Positions 1 to 27,915 of a DNA stretch of 64,000 bases are shown here, piece by piece (position 1 is the first letter of the stretch; each line of letters begins with the position of its first letter). Origin of the DNA: Pogonophryne albipinna (taxonomy: Eukaryota > Chordata > Actinopteri > Perciformes > Artedidraconidae); assembly GCA_028583405.1 (NCBI GenBank), contig CM053256.1:26075325-26139324 (forward strand). Reading direction: 5' to 3'. Under the pieces are notes generated by a model. It made no database searches. It saw nothing but the letters and a program-made list of their open reading frames with translations, and was not told the origin of the DNA. The translations under genes and the position numbers were made by a program.

Positions 1-162
1 ACAGTATGGAAGAGCATGGATTGGAATCAGGCTCACAAGTCTGACTTTAAGTAAAAAAATCCACCTAAAATACCCAACACCATAAAATTAGGCATCATTG
101 CTGCATTCAGCTGAAGGACAGAGATTTAGTGTCTAGGAAAGGAAGGAAGGTGGTGCTAGAGG

Positions 163-16920
<16,758 letters not shown>

Positions 16921-17033
16921 GTTTGCGTCCTGTCAGTAGGTTCGGTGGTCCGGAGTCAATGGAACAACAACAACAACAGGTGGATGAGTGCGCGCTGGAG
17001 AGCAGGCTGCTGTGACCGTGCGCGCTGCCGACG

Positions 17034-17040
17034 CTTTATA
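17034..17040 (-). promoter_or_regulatory. slc6a20: TATA box of slc6a20
   Basis: On the minus strand TATAAAG lies about 115 bp upstream of the ATG. Transcription would be expected to start about 30 bp downstream, near 17005-17010, giving a 5' UTR of roughly 85-90 nt with a GTT-repeat stretch. Start site inferred, not observed. Confidence 0.6.
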
Positions 17041-17339
17041 ACCTCTCTGTGATTTTAATGTGGTTCCTCTCAGGAGGAGGGTCTTAATGCGGGCATTTCT
17101 TAGCTTTTGTTTTATTGCATAACTTCTCCTCGCATGAGCCTTTGACTTCAGCTTCTTGTAGTTATAGCTAAATATTGAAAAATATTTTAATGCAAAAGCA
17201 AAAGCTCACATTTAAGAAGCTAGAAATGTGAAATATTTATGGACGAATAACCTCTAGCAGAATTGCTGCAACTTAGTTTTCTGTTAACTTACTAATGGTT
17301 GTAGTTACTTAATAATAATGTTGGATGATTAAGTCTCTA

Positions 17340-18183
17340 AATAATCGTATTTTAATAGTATTTCAGGTCAACATTAGAATCTAAAAAGTAGCTAGTAAAT
17401 AAATCTGTAAAAAAAGTACAAAATTGACCTCCAAAATGTATTAGAGTATAAGTAGCGTAGTATAAAATGTTAATCCTCGGGTTATAGTTTCTCTTTTAAC
17501 TTGCAATAACCCTGAAACCTGTACTCACTTTCTAACTCACTGCATTTACATTTTAATTCAAAAACTGCTACTACTTTGAACACTTGTTCATGTATATTCA
17601 GGTGTAGGTTAGGGTTATGGTTATTTTATTATTGTGTATTCTAATCTTTCTGCATCATTTAATAGTATGTTTTTTTTTATTTATAATGTGTACACAAGTG
17701 TACACCATTGTGACGGCAGGACATTGAAGATAACTATGTGAATGTTTAACTGATGACAGAATTGTATGGTGTTCAATTATAGTTAGGTAATAGTTAATTT
17801 AAATGACATTCTAAAACCGTTGCTCAATAGTGGCCGACAGCGCTGTAGTTTCAATAATGACAATTATTAAAACACAAATGTGCCAAAACACATGAAGAAA
17901 CATCCTCACCAACGCATGTTTTCATAACGTTGATGTTTCTTCATTTGCATGTGTTTTGGCACATTTGTGTTTTTAATAATTGTCATTATTGAAACATTTA
18001 AAAACAACTCTTGATTGGGTTACTGCAAGTTAAAAGAGAAACTATAACCCGAGGATTAACATTTTATACTCTATACTTATACTCTAATACATTTTGGAGG
18101 TCAATTTTGTACTTTTTTTACAGATTTATTTACTAGCTACTTTTTAAATTCAAATTTTGAACTGAAATACTATTAAAATACGC
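17340..18183. repeat. Large inverted repeat around a perfect-looking palindrome
   Basis: About 165 bp at 17340-17512 recurs inverted at 18018-18183 (shared core TATAACCCGAGGATTAACAT). Between them, 17849-17993 is itself a palindrome with arms running from GTTTCAATAATGACAATTAT to its complement and a GTGCCAAAACACATG core. No ORF. Likely a palindromic MITE with flanking duplication. Confidence 0.7.
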
Positions 18184-18189
18184 GCTACA

Positions 18190-18440
18190 GCGGCCCAAAA
18201 CACTTCCATAAGGAGAAACGCGCTGTAGTTTCAATAATGAAAATTATTCAAACACAAATGTGCCAAAACACATGCAAATGAAGAAACATCAACGTCATGA
18301 AAACATACGTTGATGAGGATGTTTCTTCTTGTGTTTTGGCACATTTGTGCTTTTATTTAATTTTTTGCTTTTTATTTCCATCGTTGTTGAAACTCCATTG
18401 CATTTATCCTAATGGAAGTGTTTTGGCTCATATTTTTTCA
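18190..18440. mobile_element. Palindromic MITE copy with CCAAAACACTTCCAT ends
   Basis: Left CCAAAACACTTCCATAAGGA pairs with ATGGAAGTGTTTTGG at the right (about 18412-18427). The interior repeats the GTGCCAAAACACATG palindrome seen at 17849-17993, so this is a second copy of the same family. Confidence 0.6.
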
Positions 18441-19313
18441 CGTTATGGCCACCGTACCGATAAAAATAGAATTGCATTTGCCAACTAATAATTTGGAATA
18501 GTAAACAGCCTATCTAGAGCTCCTTTTAGATACCTACTCTGGTAAAGGTAGCATCTTATCTATCTATATCTTGTGCAAATATATCATATAGTCTAATTCA
18601 GCGGTTACCAACCTTTTTCAACTCAGGGCCCAATTAAGAATTAAATTTGTTTTCGTTGCCCACCATAAACAATACAGAGGCTAAATAAAGTTCTATTTCG
18701 TCCCTACTGACCGCCAGAGGCGGTGCTTTAGCACTGGATATATCCATCGCACGCATGCGCAGTTCGAGTACCTAATAACAACAAAGTCACCTGTGACCCA
18801 CGTGACGACGGCTACACAGGCCGGCGTCATTAGCGGGTCGGTTCCTTTTCATCTTCTCGCTTCGCGAGAGTACCGTGGTTGCATTTGTGTACCCTACAAG
18901 CGTTCGTTGGAACGTTAGATCTAGTTTCGTGACTATTCCAGTCGGGGCTACGGGCTACCAGGAGCTGTGGCTGGCTACGCGGAAAACTTTGACGGACAGG
19001 TTGGTGTCGGCTTGGTCGGTGATGGCAGTGTTTCCGCTCCCTCTCCCAGCTAAGCTGTCCTGATTTCTGTCTTGTTTACTATTTTGGTGACGGCAGCGTT
19101 TCCGCTCCCTCTCCCAGGAGTTGCCCTTGCTGTGCTATTTTGTACTTCTGCTGACCGTGGCATTGTGCCAAGCTATCATAAGCATTTTGAGTTTCCAGCT
19201 TTAGCTGTGTTTCCTTGTTTGATTCGTTAGCAGTAGCGTGGCTCAGCCTAACCGTGTCCTGGTGCTCAGCCACTTGGCTGACGCCGGAATAAACCGGGAT
19301 TACCCGTGATGTC

Positions 19314-19470
19314 TTGATTGCTATTTTGCTTCCCTTTGGTCTCTCCCTCTCTCCAAGGGTGTTCACCAGGGTCGTGGCGGCAGCTCTCGCACCCCTGCAG
19401 GCGCAGGGCGTGAAGGTCCTGCCGTATCTAGACGACTGGCTGGTCTGCGCGCCATCCCGGCCTCAAGTGG
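19314..19470 (+). pseudogene. DIRS reverse transcriptase, N-terminal part
   Basis: Reads FGLSLSPRVFTRVVAAALAP and then LPYLDDWLVCAP. YLDD is the reverse-transcriptase catalytic box (the YxDD motif). The ORF is cut at 19478 by element K and resumes at 20693, after the duplicated target octamer. Upstream RT motifs and gag are absent, indicating an internal deletion. Confidence 0.85.
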
Positions 19471-19478
19471 CCCAAGAT

Positions 19479-20684
19479 CAACCCGGTATCACGGCAAGAC
19501 GTGAACATGTGACGATTTACCATGCTGGGAGACGTGAAGATGTCACGATTTCGTCCCTTCAAACGTGACAGTTACACGGTATTGTTAACCCATGTTAACC
19601 AGTGGAGAAATAACCGGAAATGCCAAGCAAATGCTACCCCGACGGTCGGTTGTTATTGTCAATATTAATATAATAATGATTTATTTTTTAATAGTCACAC
19701 TCGATTACGCCGATTTTCTTGTTGCCCCAGCTGGTTGACACCTCTTTCAGCAGAAACAACGGCTACATTAATGTATTAAATCAATGTTAATCCATGCGTG
19801 TGGATGTGGAAATAACGGACGTGACGTTGTGCGATTGCGTTGCCAGGCAACAGCTTCCGTTCATGTTAATTTACAAACTCTTCAACTATAACCGTAGTTA
19901 TATTTAAAAACATGTTAGAAGGCCTCACAAAATACTTTAATGCAAATAAAAATGTAAATGTGAAGGAATGTGTGTATAACAAAATACATCCGTCATAAAC
20001 GAAACCGGAAACAGACTAGGCAAGATCCTCAGCTCGATGATTGGATGGTTTAGCCGCAATGCATGCTGGGATTTGGTGTTTATGTGAAATCTGAAAACGT
20101 TTTTTAAAAATAATACTTTATTCCGAGTGTGCTTGCTTTTCTCTTTGAAAGTCATCACATAACGGCATTGTAATACACGGTTCGGCTGCATTAAATATTA
20201 CATATCTGCCGTAATTCTCTATTTATAGAGCCCTGCTGAGAAGACTTCTAGACAAACAGGAACAACTGCCACCAAAACTGAAAACGTGACGTGGATCATA
20301 AATATATAAGCAATTAAACAGCATCTTACATTTCTTTTCACACAATACGTCTCCTTGCAGTATCAACACTAATTCGGCTAACTTTTATATTTGATCCAAT
20401 TGGTAGATAGGCTGTATTTACACCATAACGGTGCACAGCTGATAGAAAGGGACACCTGGTGGTTAAAGCACGTTATTGAATTTTATTATTTTATTATGGA
20501 TTAACATTGATGTAATACATTAATGTAGCCTTTGTTTCTGCTAAAAGAGGTGTTTCTCCACTGGTTAACATGGGTTAACAATACCGTGTAACTGTCACGT
20601 TTGAAGGGACGAAATCGTGACATCTTCACGTCTCCCAGCATGGTAAATCATCACATGTTCACGTCTTGCCGTGATATCGGGTTG
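19479..20684. mobile_element. Element K: long-TIR DNA element inside the DIRS RT
   Basis: The termini CAACCCGGTATCACGGCAAG and, in reverse complement, CAACCCGATATCACGGCAAG start inverted repeats of about 130 bp with very few mismatches. The repeats then continue for about 60 bp more after a gap in the left arm (TACATTAATGTATTA). Flanking octamers are CCCAAGAT and CCCAGGAT (one mismatch). No transposase ORF. An 8-bp duplication fits hAT or Zisupton-like elements and long TIRs fit Mutator-like ones. Superfamily left open. Confidence 0.75.
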
Positions 20685-20692
20685 CCCAGGAT

Positions 20693-21871
20693 ACGACGCG
20701 CCTCTTGTCTCACGTAGGCTGGTTGGGCCTGAGAGTGAACACCGAGAAGAGTTGTCTGGACCCTGCCCAACTTTCCTGGGATGGTCCTAGATTCAGTCGC
20801 CACGAGGGCCTACCTGACACATCGTCGTGTGGACGACATTTCCCACCTTCTTCCCATGTTCAGGCTGGGCAAGAGGGTGCCTTACATCCAGTTCCTCCGG
20901 CTCCTGGGCACGCTGACGGCTGCCTCAGGCCTGCTGTCTTTGCGCCCCATGCAGATGTGGCACAGGGAAGTCAGGGTGTCACAGCGGTGCCTCCACTCTC
21001 TGTCACGCTGGGGGGACAGGGCCTATCTTCTGATGGGTGCGCCCATGGGTGCCATCCCATCCCGCCGGGAGACTGTCACCGTGGATGCATGTCTCTCAGG
21101 GTGGAGTGCAGTGTGGCTGGGCAGAACTGCTCAGGGTCAGTGGTCCGCCCAGGAGGATGCGCACCATATCAATGTGCTAGAGCTTCGGGCTGTGCTGCTT
21201 GCACTCAAGCACTTTTTACCCCAGCTGGCGGGCAGGCATGTGCTTGTTCGTTCGGACAACGTGTCCGCCGTTGCCCATATCAACCACCAGGGGGGCACCA
21301 GGTCTGTTCAGCTGCTCCGGCTTTCACAGAACCTCTTGTCTTGGGCGTCTCCCCGCCTGACCAGTCTGCGGGCAGCCTTTTTACCAGGAGACCGAAATCA
21401 GGTTTCGGATTTCCTCTCATGGCACAAACCTGTGCCGAGTGGAGGCTTCATTCAGAGGTGGTGGAGTCAATTTGGAGCCTTTTTGGCAGGGCCGAGGTGG
21501 ACCTCTTCGCCTCGGAAGAATCGAGGCATTGCCCCCTCTGGTTCTCCTGGACGGAGGTGACCAGCCCGATGGGGCAGGACGCTCTGGCGCACGACTGGCC
21601 AGACAGTCTCCTGTATGCCTTCCCGCCACTGCCTCTGATATTGCAAACGCTTCACAGGGTTCTTACTCAGGGGCACAGTCTCCTTCTGGTCGACCCCCAC
21701 TGGCCGGGGAGAGTTTGGTTCCCACTGCTGCGCAGTCTCTGCTGCAGCCCACCATGGCGTCTCCCTGACAGGAAGGACCTTCTGTCACAGCTCAGGGGTC
21801 AGATCTGGCATCCCGACCCTCACCACCTTCAGCTATGGGCCTGGCCTCTGAGGGGCCAAACCCACTGTTGA
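20693..21871 (+). pseudogene. DIRS reverse transcriptase C-terminus and RNase H
   Basis: After K the frame resumes HVGWLGLRVNTEKSCLDPAQ, then shifts near 20780 to LGMVLDSVATRAYLTHRR. RNase H motifs follow in order: TVDACLSGWSA, NVLELRAVLLAL, VRSDNVSAVAHINHQGG and LPGDRNQVSDFLSW, which are its acidic active-site regions. Another shift near 21420 moves to the frame reading EVDLFASEESRHCPLWFSW. At least two frameshifts make it non-coding. The whole stretch would be one polyprotein in an intact DIRS. Confidence 0.85.
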
Positions 21872-22933
21872 GCGTTTTCATGGCATCCGTCAGGGAAACT
21901 ATCCTGAATGCCAGAGCACCATCCACTCGATCACAGTACGAGTGCAAATGGAAGCTCTTCTCCCACTGGTGTTCGGGGAAGGCCGAGAATCCGGAGCATT
22001 GCTCTGTGGCCACCATTTTAGAGTTTCTGCAGTCCCTTCTGGATAGTGGTCGTTCTCACTCCACTTTGAAGGTCTATATGGCTGCTATATCTGCCCGACA
22101 TGTGGGAGTCGACGGCGCCACAGTGGGGCGCCACAGGTTGGTGTCCCTCTTCCTGAGAGGGTCTTTACGGCAGCGTCCCCCTAGCACCCAGAGGGCTCCG
22201 GTTTGGGACCTACCCCTAGTGCTGGATGCCCTGTCATCTCCTCCCTTCGAGCCCCTGGCCCAGCCCGATGGGGCAGGACGCTCTGGCGCACGAATGGCTA
22301 GACAGTCTGGGGCTTAAGTGGCTGTCCTTGAAGGCAGGATTTCTGCTTGCCATAACCTCAGGGAAACTGGAGTTGGAGAGCTACATGCCCTCTCCGTGAG
22401 CGATACATGCCTGAGGTGGAACTCCGATGGCTCGGGTGTTGCCCTCTGGCCGAACGTTGGCGTTCCTGCCCAAGGTGCTTCCACTAGTCCACTCCAATCG
22501 GCCTATCCAGCTGGCACGCTTTAACGTCCCACAGGAGAACGGCACACCTGAGTTGCTGTGCCCTGTGCGTGCCCTAGAGGCGTATATTGATGCTACGGCC
22601 TGTATACGACAGTCAGAGCAGCTCTTCATTTGCCATGGCAGCACGAGAAAGGGTTGTGCTCTCTCCAAGCAGCAGCTGTCCCACTGGGTTGTGGATTCCA
22701 TCTCACATGCCTATGGGGCCAGTGGCCGCCCCCCGCCATCAGGGGTGAGATGCCACTCTACAAGGGGCATCTCAACATCTTGTGCTGCCCTGAGAGGGGT
22801 GCCCCTGGAGACCATCTGCGCTGCGGCGTCGTCGGCATCGTCTGGCACATTCTCCAGGCTCTACCAGGTCAATGTCGCCACTCCCCATCCTTTGGGCGTG
22901 GTCCTGTTGCCGAGCTCCGCTGTTTCCAGCTAG
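21835..22933 (+). pseudogene. DIRS tyrosine recombinase (defective)
   Basis: N-terminal core-binding region ARAPSTRSQYECKWKLFSHW and HSTLKVYMAAISARH. The C-terminal part keeps HSTRGIST (HxxR box) and FSRLYQVNV (catalytic Tyr). The first catalytic Arg region, SAKR in the other DIRS copy at 42.9 kb, is damaged (SGKLE) by a frameshift near 22370. A 49-bp piece of the RNase H region is pasted at 22260-22308 and brings in a stop at 22315. Non-functional. Confidence 0.85.
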
Positions 22934-22974
22934 GTAAGCAAGTGTTTGGATTCTTCATGACATGGTTGGCATAA

Positions 22975-23310
22975 GTCATCCAGTGCTAAAGCTCCGCCTC
23001 TGGCGGTCAGTAGGGACGAAATAGAACGATAGTTACGGCTGAAACTACGGTTCTATGAGTCCCGGATGACCGCCAGAGTTTCCTGTCACTCAGAATTCTT
23101 GTGTGCTCGCGAGAAAATTCTGGGAACCGACCTGCTAATGACGCTGGCCTATGTAGCCGTCGTCACGTGGGTCACAGGTGACTTTGTTATTATTTGTTAT
23201 TAGGTACTCGAACTGCGCATGCGTGCGATGGATATATCCAGTGCTAAAGCACCGCCTCAGGCGGTCATCCAGGACTCATAGAACCGTAGTTACAGCCGTA
23301 ACTATCGTTC
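22975..23310. repeat. DIRS internal complementary region and right inverted terminal repeat
   Basis: 22980-23100 contains GACGAAATAGAAC followed by an inverted partner (GAACGATAGTTACGGCTG against CAGCCGTAACTATCGTTC at the far end). 23120-23260 is the complement of the left terminus at 18700-18850. Confidence 0.75.
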
Positions 23311-23526
23311 TGATTGGTCAATTCAGAATATGTGACACGTTGTAAATCCAGTAGAACAGACCGCTGTCAAGGACTGTAATGACCATTGCTTAGGAGGATC
23401 AAGAAAGAGAAAGGAAAAGAGGTTAAAATAAAAAAGAATCTTAATAATGAAAATGTTTCCACACAAATCTTAATATTTTGCAAATTATTTGGCTTCAAAT
23501 ATTGAATTTACATTTACACCCTTTAA

Positions 23527-23909
23527 AGGTAGGGTAGGTACGAATGGAGAAACCAGCTCGAGTGCGCTAGAATTTGAAAGTACACAACTGAAAAAATCTG
23601 CCCCTTCCTTCAGACTTCCTTACAGAGCCCCTCCTCCAACACACACGAACGCACACATGACCAATGAGGGCACGAGATAAGTTTGTGCACGAGATGGAAG
23701 GCTGACAGGCAGGTAGGCCATCCAATTATCTGCCGCGGGCCGAGGCACATGATTGGTCGTGCTTTTTACAGTGCTATGGCTTCCACAGATGAAATATTTG
23801 TATATATTTATTGTCAAAGCATTTAATATATTCATTGCTATCGGGATGCTAAGAGCATTCCATGGAATATAACAAAAAGTGTTTCTGAAGTGAATTACCT
23901 ACCCTACCT
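23527..23909. mobile_element. TTAA MITE with perfect 14-bp TIRs
   Basis: AGGTAGGGTAGGTA at the left and its exact complement at the right, each next to TTAA (23523-23526 and 23910-23913). TTAA duplication is typical of piggyBac and Kolobok elements. It is 383 bp with no ORF, so non-autonomous. Confidence 0.8.
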
Positions 23910-23913
23910 TTAA

Positions 23914-26900
23914 TATTTTATTTAACAAACCTCAACAAGTCATGACATCATAGTTCTTATCACAATAATTATATTCAAGTAAATGCACTTATCAATCAAT
24001 GTTTATTTATATATACTTATCTTCAAACACAACTACTTTGAGCATGAGAATGAACAAATAACTTCAGCACTAATGTAAAAAGAACAGTACAGCTAACAAG
24101 TATAAACTACTAAAGTGGTTATTTAAATGCAATTTAAATGTGGGTTCTCCCCTCTCCATTTTTGTCATGTTTGAAGTGATGGAAGGTCATTTTTTCTAGC
24201 TTGCCCAGGGGGTCAGCTACAACGATTGGGAATTACTGGGTCACTGTCTGATACGTACAAAGATGTATCCAAGTGGGTTGAAGTTCAGAATTGCCTTCAC
24301 CTCTTCAAACCATCGATATATATATAAAAAAGTCAAGATTTGATTATTTTAGTGTTTGTTGTTTAAAATAAGCAGATGAATAACCCAATATCAGGGTATT
24401 GTTGATTAAAGAGAGCAGGACATGAACCGAGCCAATTACAATAGATCAGATATCAGTTAGCCATGTTAATGTTATGCTGGAGTGTAATTGGAGAAAAACT
24501 CGAATAACGGTATTGGTAGCAACCCGTTTGTATGGTTAGTTATCATGAGATTTGTTTGTGATTTTGACGAAATTAAATAGTAAAGGTTTTAATTTGAAAA
24601 ATACACATTTTCTCACTTTCTCTTCATTTCCATCTATCTATTGCTGTGCATTTTTATCTGCCTCCATCGCCAAGAAATTGATGTAAATAGTGCCAAAAGC
24701 AACTGGAAAAGTTCACAATGTCCATGTTGCTGTGGATAATCCACACACCCCACTCTGAACTGTTTTCATTGAATAGTCTCTCTAATAAAGAGACTCCCAC
24801 AAAGCAAACTGTAAATCACTTGCATGCTGGTCACTTGTGTAATGGTCCATGTGTGGTTTCCTGCTGTGTCCCACTTAACTGTTGTTGAGTCCAGCCCACA
24901 GCAGACACAATGTTTTCAGTGCATGTCGGGGTCTAAAAGGCTTAACATTGAGGACTGTATAGGCTGTGTGACATGACAGGATCCCTGGTTTGTTTGTTTC
25001 ATGAAGTGATGAGAAAAACTTCTATGTGTAATTGCTTTAACATTTTTTAAAACACTTTTCATACTTCAACTCAACTTTATAGTTCAAGCCCCGTCTCTCA
25101 TCCATTGAATAAGCACAAAAGGAACAAGCTCTAAAAGAATTCCATTAGTCTGGGTTCCAGAAATCTCTCCAGACAGACTCTTCATGCAACAGTCGGCTCC
25201 TGCTGTTTGATTAGAGTTTGAACAAAATGTCTTGACACTGTCAGATAATTACTGGGTGGAGCAGGTTCCCTGAACCCTAGCAGAGATTAAAGACTAACAT
25301 CTTAACATGGTTGCTTGCAGTAAAGAAGGGCAAGGGGCCAAACTACATTATTATCAGGCCTTAGGAATAACAAATATGTACAATGGAATTGCGTAATAAG
25401 GATACAGAAAAATAAGTCATCCTATCACTGGTACCATTTTTTTTTTTAAATAGGGATTTTTAGCAGGATAACAATGTTACAATCACTTTGAAAGAGGATA
25501 TAGTGTGCTTCATGTTTATTTTTTCTCCATGCTTTAATGTTCAAAAAGCTCTTTATTTTTCTCGTACTGCCTGTGCTGCAGCACCTCTTTTCCCCCTCTG
25601 TCTGAAACCAGAGCCCAGTCTGCTCTTATTGGTTAGCTGGCCGGCTCTGTTGTGATTAGTCAACCACTTAGAGATGTGTCGGAAACGTCATGCCCCGTAG
25701 TATGTCACCTATAATGTGTTGGAGCGCTAGCCAATAGAAGCGTGAGTGTAACATAGTGATGTCACTGTGTTCCGAGAGTAACTAGTGTGTTGGAGAGAAA
25801 TTCCCTCTTAAAGGGCCAGACACAGAATCAGCACTTTTGTAACAGGGCTGAAATAGAGCGGTATGAGGCATGGCTAGAATGGCTGATGTTTCTGGTATTT
25901 TGAGCAAAACACTTCAGAGACATGTTTTTTATAGATATGGCCCTATATTATTGTTCAAATATAGCATATTAGGTGACCTTTAAATGTTCTGTATACTGTA
26001 GAACGGGTTGCAGTTTCTTCACCAACCAAGAGTCATTTTTTAACAGGATCATGATTGTCACAGTCATAACTAACTATACATCCGGATGACTTCAAAGGTA
26101 ACCTTACCTTAGCAAAGTTTTTTTAAACTCAAACCAAAATGTTTGCTATACCTTTGAGTAGCCATTATACAAACACAAATGTTATAATGCTGCCTCTTGG
26201 CTTATTTGTTAAACAGTTCAAATTAAAAGGCAAATAGTGCATTTATTACAGTAAATCGGCATTTAATAACCTGTAGGCCGGTGTGGAGCCTCCTGCTCTG
26301 CACCGCTGGAGGCCATGTGACAGCCAGCTGCAGCTGCACAGAAGAATCTGTTTTGCCTTGTTCCCCACAGACAGGACAACGTTGTGTCCTAGATACGTCC
26401 CTCTGTTGCAGATGCTATGTTTATTTGGGATTCGGTCACACATCTGCTTGGGTGGTTAAGAGATTCGGAAAACAAACTGTGAATGGAGCGTTTCTGCAGG
26501 GGGAATGCTTGCCTGGCAGAGGGGGGATGAGGAGGACATGATTTCCACCATCAATTTTACAAGGCCCAGCTATCGAGGAGGGTGCTGGGGCCGGTCAAAC
26601 GCCAAAATATCACCTGCACATTTCCAGTTAATAAGCACCATATGGAAACAGGCTCAGACACCTTCTGCACTGTCTGCAATTTTGCAGCAAACTGTAAAAA
26701 AACATCAGTGCAGATTCAGGTGAAATATGTTCTCAATCTTATTTGTCTTATCTACACTTAACCAGAGGCTGTAGCCCCTCTCTTCCTCCACATGCACCAA
26801 CAGAGTGCATTTCTTCAGCTGCAAGAGGTTGGAGAGACGTCCAGCAAACCTTCCATCCGGAAACAAGGGACATTCAGCAGTCAGAGCCACAGGAGCCATA

Positions 26901-27034
26901 AGTGTGAATTACACATGAATTACGTAATCAGGATAAGAAAAACCTGTATTCCCTTACAAGCAGGGTTTTGATTTTATCATTTTGTTATTTAAGTGAAAGA
27001 AAATAAAGAAGTTGAGTCTGTTGACAAAACCTGT
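23914..27034. other. Intergenic DNA with few recognisable features
   Basis: No exon, ORF of interest or TIR pair was found in most of this stretch. The part at about 25560-25984 ends ATTAGGTGACCTTTAAAT after GGGCTGAAATAGAG, and resembles the end of a common fish TTAA-type MITE, but a matching left end was not found. Confidence 0.5.
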
Positions 27035-27915
27035 TTTTTAATGCTGTCAAAATTATCGCGTTAACGGCGGAAATTAATTTTTTGAATTAATTGCGTTAAA
27101 ATATTTAACGCATTTAACGCATGTGCAGAATGGCCCGCCCCATACATCCCACCAGCGGCAGCGCCAGGGTATGGCTGGGGTAGGCTACACCCATACCAAG
27201 AAATGGCTTAGCCCCACCATGAAAAATGATGTTAAAGTAAGCAAAATAAAGTCCGCCAACTCGCGCCGAGAATTGCACAGACAGCAGTTAGTAAGATTGA
27301 TTTCAGTAGCCACTTGTCTGGAAAGACCGAAGACCAGAAATGGTTTTGAAAACTTTTGTCACGTAGTGATCGTCTTCTCAATAGAACATCTTTGATAATG
27401 TCTTCTGGCCAATCAGAATCAAGATAACGGCGTGGTGTTGTTGCAGGAAGTCCCGACGGAGAATACTTTTGCTGTAGTAGGTGCACATAACTGGTACGCA
27501 GGTACGCATGCGCGGCAACAATCTGAAATGCTTACCGTCACTTGTGTCACAAAGCGCATTTGCGTACCGACGTACTTGTGAAGCTTTTCCAGAAGGCGGT
27601 TAGATCCCCCCCCCCCCCTGTGTTGATAGAAATCAACACGTAATGAAATAAGACCCCACGGTTTGATGATTGATAGGTGTGTGGGCTGACTTTCATTTTG
27701 ACACACAGAACAATGTTATAATAAACATACATACATAGGCTACTGTATGTTAAATGGATATATCCGCCTTCTTTCATTTATCTTTCCATTCCCACAACAA
27801 TATACATAAAGAAATGGCATATTTTGGACATAGTTCGAATGGTGATTAATCATGATTAATTAATTTTTAAGCTGTGATTAATCTGATTAAAATTTGTAAT
27901 CGTTTGACAGCCCTA
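27035..27915. mobile_element. Non-autonomous TIR DNA element (GCTGTCAAA ends)
   Basis: Left end GCTGTCAAAATTATCGCGTT and right end, in reverse complement GGGCTGTCAAACGATTACAA, are inverted. Subterminal TTAATT/GATTAA-rich blocks repeat the pattern. This end structure is abundant in fish genomes. The interior has a poly-C run near 27605 and no transposase. It touches the L2 insertion at 27916. Confidence 0.65.

Larger units (their letters stand above)
18690..23310 (+). mobile_element. DIRS-type tyrosine-recombinase retroelement J (defective)
   Basis: Inverted terminal repeats (about 18690-18850 and 23120-23310; shared core TCCATCGCACGCATGCGCAG) enclose reverse transcriptase, RNase H and tyrosine recombinase. 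A further block near 22980-23100 is complementary to both termini, the internal complementary region peculiar to DIRS elements, which lack LTRs and integrase. The gag region is missing. The RT is split by the insertion at 19479-20684, and several frameshifts exist. It seems to sit in an older hAT-like repeat whose left end (CAGCGGTTACCAACC) begins at 18600. Confidence 0.85.

Noticed and set aside
1..162. slc6a20 polyadenylation signal
   Set aside because: No AATAAA or common variant in a sensible place; the 3' UTR probably continues beyond the left edge.
20705..21871. A 388-codon ORF as an independent gene
   Set aside because: Its first two thirds are out of frame with the DIRS RNase H, and only the last part is in frame; it reflects frameshifts in one retroelement.
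18600..24233. A hAT element split by the DIRS (CAGCGGTTACCAACC at the left, complement of CAGTAATTCCCAATC at the right)
   Set aside because: The two ends are similar (10 of 15), but the flanking octamers do not match, so the pairing is not secure.
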